The notes under the pieces were generated by a model. The model saw only the letters and a list, made by a program, of their open reading frames with translations, did no database searches and was not told where the DNA came from. Below, piece by piece: positions 5,931 through 8,608 of a stretch of DNA of 8,608 nt; the stretch's first letter is position 1, and every line of letters starts with the position of its first letter. Where the stretch lies: contig CANHTV010000133.1 in assembly GCA_947463285.1 (NCBI GenBank), positions 1 through 8,608 of the forward strand, in the 5' to 3' direction. The position numbers and the translations under genes were made by a program. This DNA is from Verrucomicrobiaceae bacterium. Its GTDB lineage: Bacteria; Verrucomicrobiota; Verrucomicrobiia; Verrucomicrobiales; Verrucomicrobiaceae.

Positions 5931-7391
5931 ATGTCTTCTTTGTCTGAATCAATCAGTGAACATCAGTTGTTAAATAGAAACCTGTCGTCCTTGAATCGTC
6001 GCCAGCTTCTCAATCGCTTCGGCATGGGGATTGGGGGCTTGGCTTTGAATGAGATGCTGGCAAAGGAGGCGGCACCTCAGGATCGCGGGGTGCTCGGCGG
6101 CACGCATTGGCAGCCGAAGGCAAAGCGCATCATCTACCTCTTCATGTCGGGTGGTCCTTCGCACCTCGACCTTTATGATTACAAGCCACTGCTGAACAAA
6201 CGACACGGCGAGCAGCTTCCAGACTCGGTGCGGGGCACGCAGCGACTCACGGGCATGTCAGGGAATCAATCCTCGATCCCGATGGTGGGCTCGCCTTTCA
6301 AATTCACGCAGCATGGTCAGGCAGGCGGCTGGTATTCTGAGCATCTGCCGCATACGGCGAGCATTGCAGATGATCTGTGTGTGATCCGCTCGATGTTCAC
6401 GGAGAGCATCAATCACGGCCCTGGAGTGACGTTTTTCCAAACAGGCACGCAGATCCCTGGTCGTCCGAGCATGGGAGCCTGGCTAAGCTATGGCCTGGGT
6501 GCCGAGAATGCGAATCTGCCCTCCTTCACCGTGCTCATCACGAAAGGAAAAGGTGGGCAGCCACTGGGTTCGCATCTGTGGGGCAGCGGCTTCCTGCCGA
6601 CGAAGCATCAGGGGGTGCTTTTCCGCGCAGCCAAAGATCCCGTGCTGTATCTCGGCAACCCCGAGGGCATCAGCGATGGCTCACGTCGTCAGATGCTGGA
6701 TCGCCTGAAGGAACTGCATGAGCATCAGCTCGCAGGCACTCCGGATGTGGAGATCCAGAGCCGCATGGATCATTATGAAATGGCGCACCGGATGCAGAGC
6801 AGCATCCCGGAAGCCACGGGCATCGAAGATGAGCCGCAACACATCCTCGACATGTATGGTCCCGATGTGAAGACGCCGGGCAGCTTTGCGGCGAACTGTC
6901 TGCAAGCGCGTCGGCTCGCCGAGCGCGGGGTGCGTTTCATCCAGCTTTATCATCAGGACTGGGATCATCATGGTGGCCTGCCGGGGGCGATCCCGAGGCT
7001 TTGTAAAGAGACGGATCAAGCCAGCGCTGCGCTGGTGAAGGATCTGAAGCAGCGTGGCCTGCTCGATGACACCCTCGTCGTCTGGGGCGGTGAGTTTGGC
7101 CGCACGAATTATTGTCAGGGCAAGATCCAGCCGAACTTTGGTCGCGATCATCATCCCCGCTGCTTCACGGCCTGGATGGCGGGTGGTGGCGTGAAAGCGG
7201 GCAGCCTCTACGGCGAGACGGATGACTTCGGCTACAACGTGGTGAAGGACGGCCTGCATATCCACGATTTCCATGCCACCATTATGCACCTGCTAGGCAT
7301 CGACCACGAGCGCCTGACCTACAAGTTCCAGGGGAGACGTTATCGACTCACCGACATCCACGGGCATGTGGCCACAGGCTTGCTGGCCTGA
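5931..7391 (+). CDS. DUF1501 domain-containing protein with twin-arginine signal
   Basis: A 486-residue DUF1501 protein, related to the alkaline phosphatase/sulfatase fold, commonly encoded beside DUF1549/DUF1553 proteins. The N-terminus has a predicted Tat signal: R23-R24 in SSLNRRQLLNRF, then the weakly hydrophobic GMGIGGLAL, implying export in folded form. Typical blocks follow in order: IIYLFMSGGPSHLDLYDYKP (about 67-86), VIRSMFTESINHGPG (about 151-165), RRLAERGVRFIQLYHQDWDHHGG (about 327-349), LVVWGGEFGRT (about 382-392), NFGRDHHPRCFTAWMAGGGVKAG (about 402-424) and HDFHATIMHLLGID (about 445-458). The Asp/His-rich patches DWDHH, GRDHH and HDFH are probable metal ligands, by analogy with the alkaline phosphatase fold. 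The substrate is unknown. No Shine-Dalgarno is visible; the start is 21 bases after the GxxExxY stop. The stop codon directly abuts the stop of the convergent methyltransferase gene. Confidence 0.95.
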   Translation: MSSLSESISEHQLLNRNLSSLNRRQLLNRFGMGIGGLALNEMLAKEAAPQDRGVLGGTHWQPKAKRIIYLFMSGGPSHLDLYDYKPLLNKRHGEQLPDSVRGTQRLTGMSGNQSSIPMVGSPFKFTQHGQAGGWYSEHLPHTASIADDLCVIRSMFTESINHGPGVTFFQTGTQIPGRPSMGAWLSYGLGAENANLPSFTVLITKGKGGQPLGSHLWGSGFLPTKHQGVLFRAAKDPVLYLGNPEGISDGSRRQMLDRLKELHEHQLAGTPDVEIQSRMDHYEMAHRMQSSIPEATGIEDEPQHILDMYGPDVKTPGSFAANCLQARRLAERGVRFIQLYHQDWDHHGGLPGAIPRLCKETDQASAALVKDLKQRGLLDDTLVVWGGEFGRTNYCQGKIQPNFGRDHHPRCFTAWMAGGGVKAGSLYGETDDFGYNVVKDGLHIHDFHATIMHLLGIDHERLTYKFQGRRYRLTDIHGHVATGLLA

Positions 7392-7967
7392 TCACTTGCG
7401 CCCCACATAGACGAATGCAGGCGGCAGATTTGCCCAAACCACACGGCTGGTTTCCACGCCCGGCAATTCCTGATGCAAAAGCTGACGGAAGCGCTGACCA
7501 CTGGGCAGGCGATGAAAGCCAAAGTAGGCAAAGGTCGCGAATCGTCCGCCGGGAGCGAGATGCGGCAGCACGTTGCCAAGAATGCCTTCTTGAAGTGAGC
7601 GTGGAAAAGCGGTCCAAGGCAGGCCGCTGACGATGACATCGATGGGTGGTTTGCCTGCCAGATAGGCGTTCAGATCAAATTCCTGCGCCCCGGCGACAGC
7701 AAAGGTCATGCTTTGAAAACGGGTGCGCAACTGGCCCGCGAACGTCTCGTTGATTTCAATGCCGAGATAGTGGCTGTTGTTGTCACGCGCATCCTGAATC
7801 GCCGCCGTGAAGGCACCCGTGCCGGGGCCGAGTTCCAGGATATGTTGAGCCTTCCAGATTTCGGCTGATTCCATCATGCGTTCCGCCAAAGCGGGGCCGG
7901 AAGGCGCGATGGCTCCCACTGTTTTCCAGTTGCGGATGAATTCACTTAAAAAGGTACTGGCCGACAT
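7392..7967 (-). CDS. Class I SAM-dependent methyltransferase, phospholipid N-methyltransferase-like
   Basis: A 191-residue single-domain class I methyltransferase. The opening FLSEFIRNWKTVGAIAPSGPALAERM (about 6-31) is characteristic of the group annotated as phospholipid N-methyltransferase (PmtA-like, COG3963), sometimes as rRNA adenine dimethylase-like. SAM-binding motif I is LELGPGTGAFT (44-54). The acidic residue closing beta-2 is E71 in LGIEIN. The motif IV position reads SGLPW (114-118), and a later strand is GGRFATFAYFG (about 140-150). PmtA-like enzymes make phosphatidylcholine precursors by methylating phosphatidylethanolamine at the cytoplasmic membrane face, but family members vary and the substrate cannot be fixed here. 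Its stop codon touches the DUF1501 stop (TGA|TCA) with no spacer and no terminator between them. It is divergent from the lipoprotein gene across a 69-base gap. No clear Shine-Dalgarno precedes the ATG. Confidence 0.85.
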   Translation of the reverse strand: MSASTFLSEFIRNWKTVGAIAPSGPALAERMMESAEIWKAQHILELGPGTGAFTAAIQDARDNNSHYLGIEINETFAGQLRTRFQSMTFAVAGAQEFDLNAYLAGKPPIDVIVSGLPWTAFPRSLQEGILGNVLPHLAPGGRFATFAYFGFHRLPSGQRFRQLLHQELPGVETSRVVWANLPPAFVYVGRK

Positions 7968-8036
7968 GAGCCATGACGCTAAGCGGACTTGCTTATTCGT
8001 GCGAATGCTTTTCCATGCGGGGAAGTTTACAATCGC

Positions 8037-8264
8037 ATGTTTAAATTGAGTCCCTTGATCCTCGCCTTTGCCTTTGGTGCGTTGTGCAGCTGCCAGTCCA
8101 TCGGCAGCTATAAGATCACCCTCAAAGATGGACGACAGTATTTATGCAAAGGCAGACCCGAGTTTGTATCGAAGACGGGATACTATCGCTTTAAGACATT
8201 CCAGGATCGTGACGCCCTGCTGCGTGCCGATGAAGTTCTCATGATCGAGGAGCAAGGCTCATGA
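8037..8264 (+). CDS. Small lipoprotein, YgdI/YgdR (DUF903) family-like
   Basis: A 75-residue predicted lipoprotein. The N-terminus MFKLSPLILAFAFGALCSCQ is a short signal peptide with a lipobox-like LCSC, making C19 the likely lipidated cysteine; Cys at -2 is unusual. The mature part SYKITLKDGRQYLCKGRPEFVSKTGYYRFKTFQDRDALLRADEVLMIEE follows the YgdI/YgdR pattern: a hydrophobic strand, DGR, a G-(K/R)-P segment, a Y-x-x-K/R-x-x-x-G/D strand, then an acidic V-x-x-I/M ending. YgdI/YgdR proteins are small SH3-like-fold lipoproteins of unknown function, usually about 70-75 residues. The ATG at 8037 is preferred over a TTG at 7989, because only it gives a normal lipoprotein signal and it has GGGGAAG (8019-8025) upstream. 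The stop overlaps the start of the Maf gene (ATGA, 8261-8264), so the two are probably co-translated. Confidence 0.82.
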   Translation: MFKLSPLILAFAFGALCSCQSIGSYKITLKDGRQYLCKGRPEFVSKTGYYRFKTFQDRDALLRADEVLMIEEQGS

Positions 8265-8608
8265 GCGTTGAAACAATCATTCCTCGGCGTCCTTTGATTT
8301 TGGCTTCACAGTCGCCGCGTCGGGTCGATCTCATGCGTGAGGCCGGCTTCGCTTTTGATACCCTCGTGCCGGATGTGGAGGAGGCTCACGATGCTGCGCT
8401 CACACCCGGTGACCTGACCGAGGAAAACGCTAGGCGAAAAGCTGTAGCCGCCGCGGAGATGAAGCCCGAATGCCTCACTCTAGGAGCTGATACCTTGGTT
8501 TATCTGGATGGGGAACCTTTGGGCAAACCGCGAGATCTCGCTGAGGCAGCTGAGATGCTCAGCCGCCTTTCAGGCCGGGCGCACAAGGTCTGCACCGGGG
8601 TTTATCTG
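8261..8608 (+). CDS. maf: Maf family nucleotide pyrophosphatase, N-terminal part
   Basis: Partial gene, 116 codons in the window, open at the right end; complete Maf proteins are about 190-200 residues. Maf enzymes hydrolyse nucleoside triphosphates (dTTP/UTP or modified/CTP substrates, depending on subtype) to the monophosphate and pyrophosphate, cleaning the nucleotide pool in the cytoplasm. Visible signatures are LILASQSPRR (12-21, the phosphate-binding S-x-S-P-R-R), ENARRKA (about 55-61), LGADTLV (74-80, with the catalytic D77), and LGKPRDLAEAAEMLSRLSGRAHKVCTGV (about 87-114, including the KPxD and LSG-x-x-H-x-V blocks). The pattern is closest to the general Maf/YhdE group; the substrate subtype cannot be fixed without the missing C-terminus. 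The ATG overlaps the stop of the upstream lipoprotein gene by 4 bases, so translation is likely coupled and no separate ribosome site is needed. Confidence 0.95.
   Translation, partial: MSVETIIPRRPLILASQSPRRVDLMREAGFAFDTLVPDVEEAHDAALTPGDLTEENARRKAVAAAEMKPECLTLGADTLVYLDGEPLGKPRDLAEAAEMLSRLSGRAHKVCTGVYL

Noticed and set aside
6681..7289. 202-codon minus-strand open frame opposite the DUF1501 gene
   Set aside because: His/Arg/Ile-rich translation without family features, fully inside a secure gene on the other strand.
7995..8006. ATTCG-TG-CGAAT palindrome between the methyltransferase and lipoprotein genes
   Set aside because: Arms are only 5 bp and match no operator I recognise; likely chance, though its divergent intergenic position is suggestive.
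7989..8036. TTG start extending the small lipoprotein by 16 residues
   Set aside because: The extension would put a non-hydrophobic, polar segment before the lipoprotein signal. The ATG at 8037 gives a normal signal peptide and has a purine-rich site upstream.

Overview
The window looks like a chromosomal segment of a Verrucomicrobiota bacterium (Prosthecobacter/Verrucomicrobium-like), with Planctomycetota or another PVC relative as the alternative. The main evidence is a PSCyt1-DUF1549-LamG-DUF1553 cytochrome-type protein followed by a DUF1501 protein. That pair is massively expanded in Planctomycetota and Verrucomicrobiota and rare elsewhere. The DNA is moderately GC-rich, densely coded, and has few convincing Shine-Dalgarno sites.

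Layout. Bases 1-173 (minus) hold the 5' end of a DUF4407 membrane protein gene. Bases 258-2286 (minus) form a three-gene unit read as GNAT acetyltransferase, then a Rim1-like (class 12) nitrilase-family amidohydrolase, then mscL, closed by a clear intrinsic terminator at 255-289. The GNAT and nitrilase genes are 2 bp apart and look like the split form of a fusion known in other bacteria. Bases 2287-2407 are a divergent intergenic region with a 7-bp inverted repeat and a possible four-codon leader ORF. Bases 2408-7391 (plus) carry the large cytochrome/DUF1553 gene and the DUF1501 gene. A GxxExxY (PD-(D/E)XK nuclease-fold) gene sits between them, preceded by a 34-bp imperfect inverted repeat built of decamers. 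Bases 7392-7967 (minus) encode a phospholipid-N-methyltransferase-like SAM enzyme, whose stop codon directly abuts the DUF1501 stop. Bases 8037-8608 (plus) encode a YgdI/YgdR-type small lipoprotein that overlaps by ATGA the start of a Maf nucleotide pyrophosphatase, which runs off the end.

How the genes work together. The DUF1549/DUF1553 protein (predicted exported, two CxxCH sites) and the DUF1501 protein (predicted twin-arginine signal) most likely act together outside the cytoplasm, as this pair is thought to do in related bacteria; their substrate is unknown. The GxxExxY gene and its repeat look like an insertion into that pair. The remaining genes look like housekeeping or stress functions: osmotic release (MscL), small-molecule acetylation and amide hydrolysis, membrane or small-molecule methylation, and nucleotide-pool cleaning (Maf).

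No RNA genes, CRISPR arrays, transposases or prophage genes were seen. No stretch longer than 300 bases lacks a gene. The best candidate for something under-described is the inverted decamer repeat plus GxxExxY gene at 5370-5909. I do not see a clear, wholly new multi-gene system.
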